Of a DNA stretch of 55,347 nt, positions 1 through 7,586 are shown piece after piece (position 1 is the stretch's first letter; the number at the start of each line of letters is the position of its first letter). Location of the stretch: positions 1-55,347 of the forward strand of contig CANSSG010000020.1 in assembly GCA_947649615.1 (NCBI GenBank), in the 5' to 3' direction. Below the pieces are notes generated by a model. It made no database searches and was not told where the DNA came from. It worked only from the letters and a program-made list of their open reading frames with translations. This DNA is from an uncultured Clostridia bacterium (lineage in GTDB: Bacteria > Bacillota > Clostridia > Oscillospirales > Oscillospiraceae). The position numbers were made by a program, and so were the translations under genes.

Positions 1-1
1 G

Positions 2-148
2 GGTACTCCCGGCAACGCCCGCCAATCCCCGTGCCGCGTCTCACGCGGCAACCAGTACCTCGATAGAACTGTGCGCAGAAGCAAGCACCGGCATCGGCCC
101 ACGGCACCGGAGATAGAAAAACAAACTAAAGGTCGTAGCGAAAAATAA
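2..148 (+). CDS. C-terminal tail of an unrecognised gene (cut by window edge)
   Basis: A forward frame is open from the window edge to a TAA and encodes 48 residues, very rich in Arg, Lys and His, ending in KGRSEK. It is followed 25 nt later by a plausible intrinsic terminator, which supports a real gene ending here. I do not recognise the family. Another frame (to about position 113) is also open over most of this stretch, so the coding assignment is weak. Confidence 0.3.
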   Translation, partial: GTPGNARQSPCRVSRGNQYLDRTVRRSKHRHRPTAPEIEKQTKGRSEK

Positions 149-173
149 TATCCCCCGTAATAAATAAGGGATT

Positions 174-200
174 TTTAAACCGCAGGTTTAAATGATTTTT
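174..200 (+). terminator. Intrinsic terminator of the leftmost gene
   Basis: An 8-bp perfect stem, TTTAAACC/GGTTTAAA, with a GCA loop is followed by TGATTTTTT. It lies just after the TAA of the partial gene. Confidence 0.55.
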
Positions 201-201
201 T

Positions 202-300
202 GGTTACTTTTTGTTCACACAAAAAGTAACCCAGGGTCCGGGGCCGGGCAGGCCCCGGGGCTGGTTAAAGAAAATTTATCTTTCGCGCCCGAAGGGCGCG
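202..300. repeat. Block of three adjacent perfect hairpins
   Basis: Three inverted repeats lie end to end. GGTTACTTTTTGT (202-214) pairs with ACAAAAAGTAACC (219-231). CCGGGGCC (238-245) pairs with GGCCCCGG (251-258). CGCGCCC (284-290) pairs with GGGCGCG (294-300). The last ends directly before the Shine-Dalgarno region of the sugar kinase gene. The compact array looks like a REP-type or otherwise dispersed intergenic repeat rather than a single terminator. Confidence 0.6.
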
Positions 301-318
301 AAGAAAGAGGTTGTATCT

Positions 319-1200
319 ATGAAAACGTATGATTTGATGATTATCGGCCCCGCCACACGGGATGTCAATATTGATTACACCGGGGCTGAGGATAGAAGCA
401 CAGGGGGCGCGGTCACCTTCTGCACACCCGCCGCCGCCGCAACAGGGGCGAAGGTCTTTGCCGCTGTTAAAATCGCGCCGGAAGACCAGGATATTATAAA
501 CGGGTTCCATATGGACGCCGGGGATATTGCCCTGCTGCCGTCGGAAAAAACTACCCTTATGCGGAATGAGTACTTTACCGCCGACCGGGAGAGAAGAAAC
601 GCAAGCTGCCCGGCACAGTCGGGACCAGTCGCGCCGGAGGAAATCCCGGAGGTGGAGTGCAAGCTCTACCATTTGGCGGGATTGCTGTACGGAGACTTCC
701 CGAATGCGCTGATTGATGCCCTCCATGAAAAGGGCTTGGTCTCCGCAGACGCCCAGGGGTTCCTCAGACACAATGAGGGCGGGAAGCTTTGCTTCCATGA
801 TTGGCAGGATAAAATGAAATACCTCCCCTACATGGACTTCCTTAAAACGGATGCGGCGGAAGCGGAAATCTTGACCGGCCTTACCGATAGGGTGGAAGCC
901 GCAAAGCAGCTCTACGCCTGGGGCGCAAAGGAAATCCTGATCTCTCATAATACCGAGATGCTGGCCTATGACGGGAAGGATTTGTTTACCTGCCCGGTGA
1001 AGGCGCGGAACCTCTCCGGCCGGACCGGACGGGGGGATACAACCTTCGGCGCTTACCTCGCCATGCGGATGCTGGGCGCGGGGATGGAGGACGCCTTGCG
1101 CTATGCTACCGCCTGCGTGTCCCTGAAAATGGAAACCCCCGGCGTCTTCCGGGGGACAAAGGGCGATGTGGAAGATTACATCCGGCAGTTCTATGGTTGA
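319..1200 (+). CDS. PfkB-family carbohydrate kinase
   Basis: This is a cytoplasmic PfkB/ribokinase-fold kinase of 293 residues, expected to phosphorylate a sugar or nucleoside with ATP; the substrate cannot be read from the sequence. The N-terminal strand MKTYDLMIIGPATRDVNI and the C-terminal block GRTGRGDTTFGAYLA are family hallmarks. The latter is a variant of the DTGAGD anion-hole motif that keeps the catalytic Asp. The ATG at 319 was chosen because AAGAAAGAGG lies just upstream. The reading frame continues open to 211, but that part is the hairpin repeat and is unlikely to be translated. The gene is followed 59 nt later by ridA on the same strand, so the two may be co-transcribed. Family assignment is firm, function is not. 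Confidence 0.85.
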   Translation: MKTYDLMIIGPATRDVNIDYTGAEDRSTGGAVTFCTPAAAATGAKVFAAVKIAPEDQDIINGFHMDAGDIALLPSEKTTLMRNEYFTADRERRNASCPAQSGPVAPEEIPEVECKLYHLAGLLYGDFPNALIDALHEKGLVSADAQGFLRHNEGGKLCFHDWQDKMKYLPYMDFLKTDAAEAEILTGLTDRVEAAKQLYAWGAKEILISHNTEMLAYDGKDLFTCPVKARNLSGRTGRGDTTFGAYLAMRMLGAGMEDALRYATACVSLKMETPGVFRGTKGDVEDYIRQFYG

Positions 1201-1259
1201 CCTTTTTCCTGTTTGCTGGTAAAATGAGGGGGAATTATTCTAAAAGGAGGGTTCTCCCT

Positions 1260-1637
1260 GTGAAAAAGATTATTGCTACTACTGCCGCCCCTGCGGCAAT
1301 CGGACCCTACTCCCAGGGCGTGGACGGCGGCAGCGCCGTCATTACTTCCGGCCAGCTCCCTATTGACGTCTCTACCGGCCAATTTGCCGGTGGCGGCATC
1401 GCCGGGCAAACCCGGCAGTCCTTGGAAAATGTGAAGGCCGTGCTGGCACAGGCCGGGCTGGGGATGGAAAATATCATCAAAACAACGGTGTTTTTGAAGG
1501 ATATGAACGACTTTGCCGCTATGAACGAGGTCTATGCTTCCTTCTTCCCCAGCGAGCCGCCCGCCCGCAGCGCCGTGGAGGTGGCCAGGCTGCCGAAGGA
1601 CGCACTGGTGGAGATTGAGGCCATCGCGGTGAGATAG
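1260..1637 (+). CDS. ridA: RidA family reactive intermediate/imine deaminase
   Basis: The product is a 125-residue YjgF/YER057c/UK114 protein. RidA hydrolyses reactive enamine/imine intermediates, such as 2-aminoacrylate formed by PLP-dependent dehydratases, and acts as a cytoplasmic trimer. Recognisable features are IGPYSQ near the N-terminus, ITSGQLP, the FLKDMNDFAAMNEVYASFF block, PPARSAVEVARLPKDA with the substrate-binding Arg, and the terminal VEIEAIA with its conserved Glu. The start is a GTG at 1260 with AAGGAGG (1244-1250) upstream; a longer frame from 1197 has no ribosome binding site. A strong terminator follows. Confidence 0.95.
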   Translation: MKKIIATTAAPAAIGPYSQGVDGGSAVITSGQLPIDVSTGQFAGGGIAGQTRQSLENVKAVLAQAGLGMENIIKTTVFLKDMNDFAAMNEVYASFFPSEPPARSAVEVARLPKDALVEIEAIAVR

Positions 1638-1653
1638 CCTGTTATATGCGCCG

Positions 1654-1695
1654 GTTCCCTGCGGAATTTTGGATTCCGCAGGGAACTTCCTTTTT
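1654..1695 (+). terminator. Intrinsic terminator after ridA
   Basis: A 14-bp perfect stem, GTTCCCTGCGGAAT/ATTCCGCAGGGAAC, with a 5-nt loop is followed by TTCCTTTTT. Confidence 0.85.
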
Positions 1696-1706
1696 GGGAA
1701 ATTTTA

Positions 1707-1756
1707 TTAGGCACCTTGACTTTTGGGGCGGGAACTGGTAAAATTAAGGTGCCTAA
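1707..1756 (+). promoter_or_regulatory. MarR promoter with overlapping palindromic operator
   Basis: A sigma-A promoter, TTGACT (1716-1721), 17-bp spacer, TAAAAT (1739-1744), is bracketed by perfect inverted repeats TTAGGCACCTT (1707-1717) and AAGGTGCCTAA (1746-1756). The arms touch the -35 element and the transcription start. That is the expected position for an autorepressor site of the MarR protein encoded just downstream. Confidence 0.8.
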
Positions 1757-1778
1757 TGAACCTTCGGGAGGAGAAATC

Positions 1779-2252
1779 ATGGAGACCTTTTCAGCACACG
1801 CCTGCGGGATGAATGGGCGGGAGGCGCCTGCGGACGATCTGGCCGGTTGGCTGGAGCGGTGCGGCCGGTTCCTGGCCTACTGCCTGGGCAGGCGGCGGGG
1901 CCAGACAAAGATTCTGCGCATCCTCTGCGAGCAGGGCCAGGTGAGCCAGCGGGATTTGCAGGAGATGCTGGGCATCCAGCCCGGGTCAATGAGCGAAATC
2001 GCCGCGAAATTGGAGGCCAAAGGGCTGGTGGCGAAAGATAGGGCGGACGCCGACCGGCGGAAAATCCTGCTCTCCCCTACCCAGCAGGGCAGGGAATGGC
2101 TCGCCCGGCAGGACGAGGAGCATGTGCGGAAACGTAGGGCGGAACTGTTTTCCGCCCTGTCGGAAGAGGAACAGCGGACGCTGCAAGCGCTGCTGGAAAA
2201 GCTGAGTGTGGATTGGGAAAAACGGTTCGCGAGGGAACGGAGGGAGTCTTGA
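1779..2252 (+). CDS. MarR-family transcriptional regulator
   Basis: The product is a 157-residue winged-helix regulator. The recognition helix region reads VSQRDLQEMLGIQPGSMSEIAAKLEAKGLVAKDR, followed by the wing DADRRKILLSPTQQGREWL with the family's conserved D-x-R pair, and a C-terminal dimerisation helix. The ATG at 1779 is preceded by GGGAGGAG; an upstream in-frame start at 1716 would lie inside the promoter. The promoter carries an 11-bp inverted repeat, so autoregulation is likely. The only downstream gene on the strand is the KamA-family enzyme, 53 nt away and probably in the same transcript. The ligand is unknown. Confidence 0.88.
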   Translation: METFSAHACGMNGREAPADDLAGWLERCGRFLAYCLGRRRGQTKILRILCEQGQVSQRDLQEMLGIQPGSMSEIAAKLEAKGLVAKDRADADRRKILLSPTQQGREWLARQDEEHVRKRRAELFSALSEEEQRTLQALLEKLSVDWEKRFARERRES

Positions 2253-2305
2253 TGGGGCGGTGATTGCCGCCGGGGTACGTGTTTGATCGAAAGGTGGTGG
2301 CAGCG

Positions 2306-3415
2306 GTGAGCTGGCAGGAGGAATTGAGGAAGGGCATCAGGAACGCGGAGGAGCTTGCGCCGGTTTTTGGGTGGACGGAGGAGGAAACCGCCAGAAGGGC
2401 CGAGGTGGCGCGGCGGTATCCGATGATGATTACACCTTATTATTTGTCCTTGGTGGACCCCGGGGATCCGGCGGACCCGATTGGGCGGATGTGCGTCCCT
2501 TCCCTGGATGAGTTTGACCCCGGCGGGTCCTTTGACACCAGCGGGGAGGCGTCCAATACCAAGCTGGAGGGCTTGCAGCATAAGTATGCGCAGACGGTGC
2601 TCCTGCTGAGTACAAACCAGTGCGCTATGTATTGCCGCCACTGCTTCAGGAAACGAATGGTGGGGCTGAATGAGGATGAACTCAACCGGCGGGTGGACGA
2701 GGCCGTGGCTTATGTGAAAGCACATGACGATGTGACCAATATCCTCATTACCGGTGGGGACGCGCTGATTAACTCTAACGCCATCATCCGGCGGTATCTG
2801 GAGGAGCTGACCGCCATTCCCAGACTGGACTTCATCCGCTTCGGGTCCAGGGTGCCTGTGACGCTGCCAGAGCGGATTTATGGCGACCAGGAATTTTTGG
2901 ATATGTTTGCCCACTACGGGCAGAAAAAGGCGCTGTATCTGGTGACGCAGTTTAACCATCCGCGAGAACTGACAGAACAGGCCGTCCAGGCCATCCGCGC
3001 CATGATCGAGCGGGGCGTCCAGGTGCGCAACCAGACGGTGTTGCTGCGGGGCGTCAACGATGATGGGAAAACCCTGGGGGCGCTGCTCAGAGGGTTGACC
3101 AGGGTGGGGGTCGCGCCCTACTACATCTTCCAATGCCGGCCTGTGACGGGGGTTAAGGAGCGGTTCCAGGTGCCTATCCAGGAGGGCGTCCGGATCGTGG
3201 ACGCCGCCAAGGCCAGGCAGAATGGGTTCGGGAAGTCCGTCCGGTACGCCATGAGCCACCCCAGAGGGAAAATTGAGATCCTTTGTACGCTGCCCGATGG
3301 GCAGACGGTCTTTAAGTTCCACCAAAGCAAGGATGACGCCGATATGGCGCGGCCCTTTACAAAAATGCTGCGGGAAACGGATACTTGGCTGGATGGGGAT
3401 TTGAATGGGATTTGA
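2306..3415 (+). CDS. KamA-family radical SAM protein (lysine 2,3-aminomutase-like)
   Basis: This is a 369-residue radical SAM enzyme of the lysine/glutamate 2,3-aminomutase family. The cluster motif CAMYCRHC (CxxxCxxC) and the SAM-binding ITGGDALIN block are clear. Bona fide KamA has a C-terminal PGGGGK PLP-lysine motif; here the matching stretch is SHPRGKIEIL. The protein is also shorter than the roughly 415 residues of KamA, so substrate and even PLP use are uncertain. The start is placed at GTG 2306, preceded by AAAGGTGG; an upstream TTG at 2264 is possible. It lies behind the MarR gene and likely shares its regulated promoter. A long hairpin and a bidirectional terminator follow. Confidence 0.8.
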   Translation: MSWQEELRKGIRNAEELAPVFGWTEEETARRAEVARRYPMMITPYYLSLVDPGDPADPIGRMCVPSLDEFDPGGSFDTSGEASNTKLEGLQHKYAQTVLLLSTNQCAMYCRHCFRKRMVGLNEDELNRRVDEAVAYVKAHDDVTNILITGGDALINSNAIIRRYLEELTAIPRLDFIRFGSRVPVTLPERIYGDQEFLDMFAHYGQKKALYLVTQFNHPRELTEQAVQAIRAMIERGVQVRNQTVLLRGVNDDGKTLGALLRGLTRVGVAPYYIFQCRPVTGVKERFQVPIQEGVRIVDAAKARQNGFGKSVRYAMSHPRGKIEILCTLPDGQTVFKFHQSKDDADMARPFTKMLRETDTWLDGDLNGI

Positions 3416-3422
3416 CGCGAAG

Positions 3423-3456
3423 AGCCGGAGGGCTGGCATCTGCCAGCCCTCCGGCT
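3423..3456 (+). terminator. Long GC-rich hairpin after the KamA-family gene
   Basis: A 16-bp perfect stem, AGCCGGAGGGCTGGCA and its complement, with a 2-nt spacer lies 7 nt after the stop codon. No T-tract follows directly, so it may stabilise the 3' end while the next hairpin terminates. Confidence 0.6.
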
Positions 3457-3463
3457 GCGTGTT

Positions 3464-3488
3464 AAAAAGGATGCTTCGCATCTTTTTT
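3464..3488. terminator. Bidirectional terminator between the KamA-family gene and sigE
   Basis: The stem GATGC/GCATC with a TTC loop is flanked by A-runs on the left and TTTTTT on the right, so it can end transcripts from both converging genes. Confidence 0.7.
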
Positions 3489-3542
3489 GGGGTACACGCC
3501 CCCGAAAACGTGATTCCATTTTTCACGCCTTCGGCGGGCTTT

Positions 3543-4256
3543 TCAGCTCATTTTTAGGATTTCCCGTTTGAGACGGTTGATGATGCGCTTTTCAAGGCGG
3601 GAGATGTAGGATTGGGAGATGCCCAGCTTGTCGGCTACCTCCTTCTGGGTCTGCTCCCGGCCCCCGCCCAGGCCAAAACGGAGGGTGATGATTTCACGTT
3701 CCCGCTGGCTCAGCTTGGCAATGGCGGCGGTGAGAAGCTGGCGGTCTACGTCGTCCTCGATGGGCCGCATGACGGTGTCCGCGTCGGTGCCTAACACGTC
3801 GCTGAGCAGCAGCTCGTTGCCGTCCCAGTCGGTGTTGAGCGGTTCGTCCAGGCTCACTTCGCCCCGCTGGGACGCGTTTTTGCGGAGGTACATCAGGATT
3901 TCGTTCTCTATGCAGCGGGACGCGTAGGTGGCCAGCTTGATGTTCTTATCCGTGCGGTAGGTGTTTACCGACTTGATCAGGCCAATGGCCCCAATGGAAA
4001 TGAGGTCCTCTATGTTGATGCCCGTGTTCTCAAACCGGCGGGCAATGTAGACGACCAGGCGGAGGTTGCGCTCGATGAGGATTTGACGGGATTCCTCCTC
4101 CCCCGCGTCCAGGCGGGCCAGGACTTCCGCTTCCTCCTCCCGGGTCAGCGGCGGGGGGAGGGTGTCGCTGCCGCCGATGTATTGCAGCTTCCCGGGTAAA
4201 ACCAGCCCGAGACGGGCTAATAGGCGGGTCAGTGCCGCCCGCAGCTTATGCCGCAT
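3543..4256 (-). CDS. sigE: Sporulation sigma factor SigE (pro-sigma-E)
   Basis: The product is a 237-residue sigma-70 family factor that directs early mother-cell transcription during sporulation. Region 2 is clear ([32 protein letters not shown], then [18 protein letters not shown]), as is the region 4 helix-turn-helix ([23 protein letters not shown]). An amphipathic N-terminal pro-sequence of about 25-30 residues ending near LQYIGG precedes region 2, as in pro-sigma-E, which is cleaved by SpoIIGA. It overlaps the end of spoIIGA by 11 nt, so the two are translationally coupled. A terminator lies about 55 nt downstream. Confidence 0.97.
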   Translation of the reverse strand: MRHKLRAALTRLLARLGLVLPGKLQYIGGSDTLPPPLTREEEAEVLARLDAGEEESRQILIERNLRLVVYIARRFENTGINIEDLISIGAIGLIKSVNTYRTDKNIKLATYASRCIENEILMYLRKNASQRGEVSLDEPLNTDWDGNELLLSDVLGTDADTVMRPIEDDVDRQLLTAAIAKLSQREREIITLRFGLGGGREQTQKEVADKLGISQSYISRLEKRIINRLKREILKMS

Positions 4257-5112
4257 GGCATCCGCCCTCCCTTCCGGTTTCTCCGCCCCACAGGGCGGCG
4301 TAGCCGCCGCCGTCGGAGACGGGCGTGGGGGACAGGGCTGCCGTGATGGGGCCTAAGGGCTTGCCGTCCAGGGACGCGCTGTCCGGGCGGAAGCACAGCA
4401 GCAGGCCGCTGCGGACCCCTACCGCCTGGTAGGGCAGCAGACGGAAGCCTTTGCCCAGCTTCTCCAGGCAGTTGGCCGCGCCCTCCACCTCCAGGCGGGA
4501 AAGGGCTTCCTGTTCCTCCGGCGTCCACAGCGGCGACAGGGCCGTCCAGTGGACCGTCAGCACCGGGCGGCCCGTCAGGCCGTCGGCGAGGGTGCTGCCG
4601 GTGTCCAGCAGGGCCGTGAAGGACGCGGTGCGGCCCTGGCGGGTCAGCTTACAGCGGTATAGTTGGCCAGACGCGCCATGGCGGGCGCCGCTGCGGAAAA
4701 CTACCGATAAGATCACAAAGCAGCCGCCGCCTGCCAGGAAAAACACCTTCCAGTTCAGGGCGGCTAAAGCTGGCAGGCCGCCGTTTTCCTGCAATAGGCG
4801 CCCCGCCGCTACCAAGGACCCCGCCAGGGCGCAGGATAGGATGAAAAACAGCAGCACCAGCCGCAAAAAGATTTCCCGCCTGCCGAAGGCAAGCCGGACC
4901 AGGACTGCCGCCGCCGCGATCTGTACGATGAAGGACGACGCGGAGACGAAACCCGGAAGCGCGCACAGCGCGCCGTATGTACCCCCCAGCAGCGACGCGG
5001 CCAGCAGGCGTTTTTTTTCCAGCGTCAGGCCGGAAAGACGGCCGGCGGCATACAGCGCGGCCGCATCGGAAAGACAGTTCAGAATGAATGCGATGTCTAA
5101 ATAGACCACCAT
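4246..5112 (-). CDS. spoIIGA: Sigma-E processing peptidase SpoIIGA
   Basis: This is a 288-residue membrane-embedded aspartic protease that cleaves pro-sigma-E after a signal from the forespore. About five hydrophobic helices fill the N-terminal half, beginning [21 protein letters not shown]. The soluble C-terminal half carries [18 protein letters not shown], the retroviral-type DTGS active-site motif. The ATG at 5112 was chosen because AAAGGGGG lies upstream and because the family starts with this short V-x-D-x-x-F-x-x-N sequence. It is first in the spoIIGA-sigE operon. Confidence 0.95.
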   Translation of the reverse strand: MVVYLDIAFILNCLSDAAALYAAGRLSGLTLEKKRLLAASLLGGTYGALCALPGFVSASSFIVQIAAAAVLVRLAFGRREIFLRLVLLFFILSCALAGSLVAAGRLLQENGGLPALAALNWKVFFLAGGGCFVILSVVFRSGARHGASGQLYRCKLTRQGRTASFTALLDTGSTLADGLTGRPVLTVHWTALSPLWTPEEQEALSRLEVEGAANCLEKLGKGFRLLPYQAVGVRSGLLLCFRPDSASLDGKPLGPITAALSPTPVSDGGGYAALWGGETGREGGCHAA

Positions 5113-5137
5113 GGCGTTACCCCCTTTGGACAGGGAT

Positions 5138-5171
5138 AGTATAATACCTGTCCTTGGGGGGATTTTGTCAT
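5138..5171 (-). promoter_or_regulatory. Putative spoIIG promoter with 22-bp spacer
   Basis: On the minus strand ATGACA (5171-5166) is followed after exactly 22 nt by TATACT (5143-5138). The Bacillus subtilis spoIIG promoter is known for -35 and -10 hexamers 22 bp apart, activated by phosphorylated Spo0A. The plus strand at 5163-5171 reads TTTGTCATT, a partial match to a Spo0A box, overlapping the -35. Confidence 0.6.
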
Positions 5172-5190
5172 TCTGCGTCCCCAAATTAGG

Positions 5191-5223
5191 AAAAAGCCGC
5201 GCTGCCTTTTCAGGCGGCGCGGC
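5191..5223 (-). terminator. Intrinsic terminator after the endonuclease/phosphatase-family gene
   Basis: On the minus strand GCCGCGCCGCCT pairs with AGGCAGCGCGGC (one mismatch) across a GAAA-type loop and is followed by TTTTT. Confidence 0.8.
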
Positions 5224-5228
5224 GGAGG

Positions 5229-6314
5229 TTACTGTAAGATGAAATCCATGAACACAGGGTTGTGGTCGCTCCAACGGAAGCCAGTCTCCCAGACCTGGGC
5301 CTTGCGGACGTCTATGTTGGCGGAGACGACAAAGCCGTCCACCGTGACGCGGTAGTTGTCCGGGCCGTAGGGCCGGTCCGCGTTGCGGCAGGAAGCGGTG
5401 GGCTTCTCTTCGTCAAAGGGCGCGATGATGGACAGCCCCTCGGGTACCAGGGACGCCGGGATGGGCTGCGCCCAGGTGTAGGCCGGGCCGGAAACACCGA
5501 ATACCTCCGACGAATTGCCCAGCAGATCCTTGTTGAAATCCCCGCCGGCAATGGCGTAGTTGCCTTGGTTGTACTCCGCGAGCATGTCGGCGAACAGCAT
5601 GGCCAACTGCTCCTCCGCAATGACGCCGTCGGAGGTGTAGGCGGACAGATGCAGGTTGTACAGTACCAGCTCGCGGCCCCCGGCCGGGACGCGCTGGACC
5701 GAGTAGCAGCGGTCGCAGTCCACCAGCTTCATAAAGCCGTCTTCTATGGGAAGCTGGCGGCGGAGGGCCGAGGCGATGGGGAAGGCCGAATAGGTGGCCT
5801 GGCCCGCCCGGTTGGCCCCGTGCGGTTCCAGCAGGGGCCAGAAGAGATAGGGGCTGTCGTAGTTTTGGGCGAAAGTCCAGCTTGCAAATTGGCCCGCCAG
5901 GGCCTCGTTTATCAGGTCAAGCTCGTTGATATGGTAGCTGCGGGTGCCGTCCACGTCTACCTCCTGGAGGAAGAGCACGTCCGGTTCGATGGCCTTTACC
6001 GTCTCCATCGCGCCGGCCACGTTTTCCCTTACCGCTTCCGGCGAACGGGCGCGGCTCTCCCGGCCCCCGTCCATGAAAAAGCTGTAATCGTTGCTGTATG
6101 CGCCAAACCCGATATTGTAGGAGGCAACCCGGTACAGCTCCCCGGCAGACGCCTCCGCCTGCGCGGCGCCCCCGGCGGCGGTTATGGGGAGAATCTGATT
6201 GTCCTCTACGCGGTAGTAGGCCGCGAAGACGTAGATGACATAGCCTATGATTACCGCCAGCAGGAGTATGACCACCCCTAAGAGGATTTTCAGCGGCAGC
6301 TTGATCTTTTTCAT
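5229..6314 (-). CDS. Membrane-anchored endonuclease/exonuclease/phosphatase family protein
   Basis: The product is 361 residues long, with one N-terminal transmembrane helix (about residues 9-33, ILLGVVILLLAVIIGYVIYVF) and an extracytoplasmic EEP-fold domain. Metal and catalytic motifs are visible in order: ASYNIGFG, DVLFLQEVD, LYNLHLSAY, AGGDFNKD and a C-terminal WSDHNPVFMDF. The family includes DNase I-like nucleases, sphingomyelinases and inositol phosphatases, so the substrate (nucleic acid, lipid or sugar phosphate) is open. The ATG at 6314 follows AAAGGAG. It stands between the U32 gene and spoIIGA with its own terminator. Confidence 0.85.
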   Translation of the reverse strand: MKKIKLPLKILLGVVILLLAVIIGYVIYVFAAYYRVEDNQILPITAAGGAAQAEASAGELYRVASYNIGFGAYSNDYSFFMDGGRESRARSPEAVRENVAGAMETVKAIEPDVLFLQEVDVDGTRSYHINELDLINEALAGQFASWTFAQNYDSPYLFWPLLEPHGANRAGQATYSAFPIASALRRQLPIEDGFMKLVDCDRCYSVQRVPAGGRELVLYNLHLSAYTSDGVIAEEQLAMLFADMLAEYNQGNYAIAGGDFNKDLLGNSSEVFGVSGPAYTWAQPIPASLVPEGLSIIAPFDEEKPTASCRNADRPYGPDNYRVTVDGFVVSANIDVRKAQVWETGFRWSDHNPVFMDFILQ

Positions 6315-6349
6315 ACTGATTTCCGCTCCTTTCTGCCGGTTGGCATGTA

Positions 6350-7579
6350 TCAGGATTTGGCGGACAGGTCCCGGGCAATCCGCAGGATGCTCCACGCGGG
6401 GACCGGCCAGGGAAGCTGCATCCGGAATACCATCTGCGGGTTCTTCGGCTCCGTCAGCGGCCGGCCCTCCTCGTCCTGCATAACCGGGACTTCAAATGCA
6501 GCCGGCTTCCTGCCGGGGCCGACCGCCTCCACCGTGTCGCCGGTACGGAATTTGTTGCGCAGGGTCAGGGTGGCCAGGCCCGTTTCGTCGCAGGCGGTTA
6601 CCAGGGCCACCACCTGCCACTCCCGGACATACCGGGCGTTTTCCAGGTATTGGCCCGGCGGGCCGTAGTAGAAGCCGGTGGCGTAGCGGCGGTGGCTCAC
6701 CTTCTCCACCTCGTCCCGCCAGACGGGGTCCGGGGCGCGGCCTGCCCATACGTCGTCGATGACGTGGCGGTACGCGCCGGTGACGATGGCGGCGTAATAG
6801 GCGCTTTTGGCCCGGCCTTCAATTTTCAGGCTGGACAGGCCCGCGCCAATCAGGTCGTCTACGTGGTCGATCATGCACATGTCCCGGGAATTCATGATAT
6901 ACGTACCCTTTTCGTCCTCAAAGACAGGGAAATATTCGCCGGGACGCTTTTCCTCCATCAAATAGTATTGATACCGGCAGGGCTGGGCGCAGGCCCCGCG
7001 GTTGCTGTCCCGGCCCGTCATATAGTTCGACAGCAGGCAGCGGCCGCTGTAGCTGACGCACATCGCGCCGTGAACGAAGGCTTCCAGTTCCAGGTCCCGG
7101 GGGGTGCGGGCGCGGATCTCGCGAATCTCTTCCAGGCTCAGCTCCCGGGCCAGGATCACCCGCTTCGCCCCCAGGTCGTACCAGGCCTGGGCGGCGGCGT
7201 AGTTGGCTACGCTGACCTGGGTGGAGACGTGGCGCTGGCAGCGGGGGGCGTAGCGGCCTGCCAGGGTGAAGGTCCCCAGGTCCGCCGCAATCAGGGCGTC
7301 CACGCCCGCGTCGTTTACCAGTTCCAGCCATGCCGGAAGCCGGTCCACTTCCCCGCTGCGGGGCATGGTGTTTACCGTTACATGAACCCGGACGCCGTGG
7401 GCGTGGGCAAAGCGCACCGCTTCCGGCAGGGCTTCGCCGGTGAAGTTCCCGGCAAAGGAGCGCATGCCGAAGCTTTCGCCTGCCAGGTAGACCGCGTCCG
7501 CGCCGTATAATACCGCCATCCGCAGCCGCTCCATGTCCCCGGCGGGGGAGAGCAGCTCGGGTTTCTCTCTTGCTTCCAT
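6350..7579 (-). CDS. U32 family protein, likely TrhP-type tRNA U34 hydroxylase
   Basis: This 409-residue protein carries the peptidase-U32 signature: EAFVHGAMCVSYSGRCLLSN and then NRGACAQPCR. Four cysteines, 174, 181, 197 and 201, are expected to bind an Fe-S cluster. Family members once annotated as proteases (RlhA, TrhP) hydroxylate 23S rRNA C2501 or tRNA U34. In Bacillus subtilis the trhP genes (yrrN/yrrO) lie near the mltG homologue yrrL, and here mltG ends only 7 nt upstream, which favours the TrhP reading. The frame stays open upstream to 7975 inside mltG; the ATG at 7579 was chosen as the first residue of the conserved domain. Confidence 0.85.
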   Translation of the reverse strand: MEAREKPELLSPAGDMERLRMAVLYGADAVYLAGESFGMRSFAGNFTGEALPEAVRFAHAHGVRVHVTVNTMPRSGEVDRLPAWLELVNDAGVDALIAADLGTFTLAGRYAPRCQRHVSTQVSVANYAAAQAWYDLGAKRVILARELSLEEIREIRARTPRDLELEAFVHGAMCVSYSGRCLLSNYMTGRDSNRGACAQPCRYQYYLMEEKRPGEYFPVFEDEKGTYIMNSRDMCMIDHVDDLIGAGLSSLKIEGRAKSAYYAAIVTGAYRHVIDDVWAGRAPDPVWRDEVEKVSHRRYATGFYYGPPGQYLENARYVREWQVVALVTACDETGLATLTLRNKFRTGDTVEAVGPGRKPAAFEVPVMQDEEGRPLTEPKNPQMVFRMQLPWPVPAWSILRIARDLSAKS

Positions 7580-7586
7580 ACCGCCC

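Noticed and set aside
1877-3526. A 549-codon minus-strand frame across marR and the KamA-family gene
   Set aside because: It is a shadow of two well-supported plus-strand genes, with no recognisable domain.
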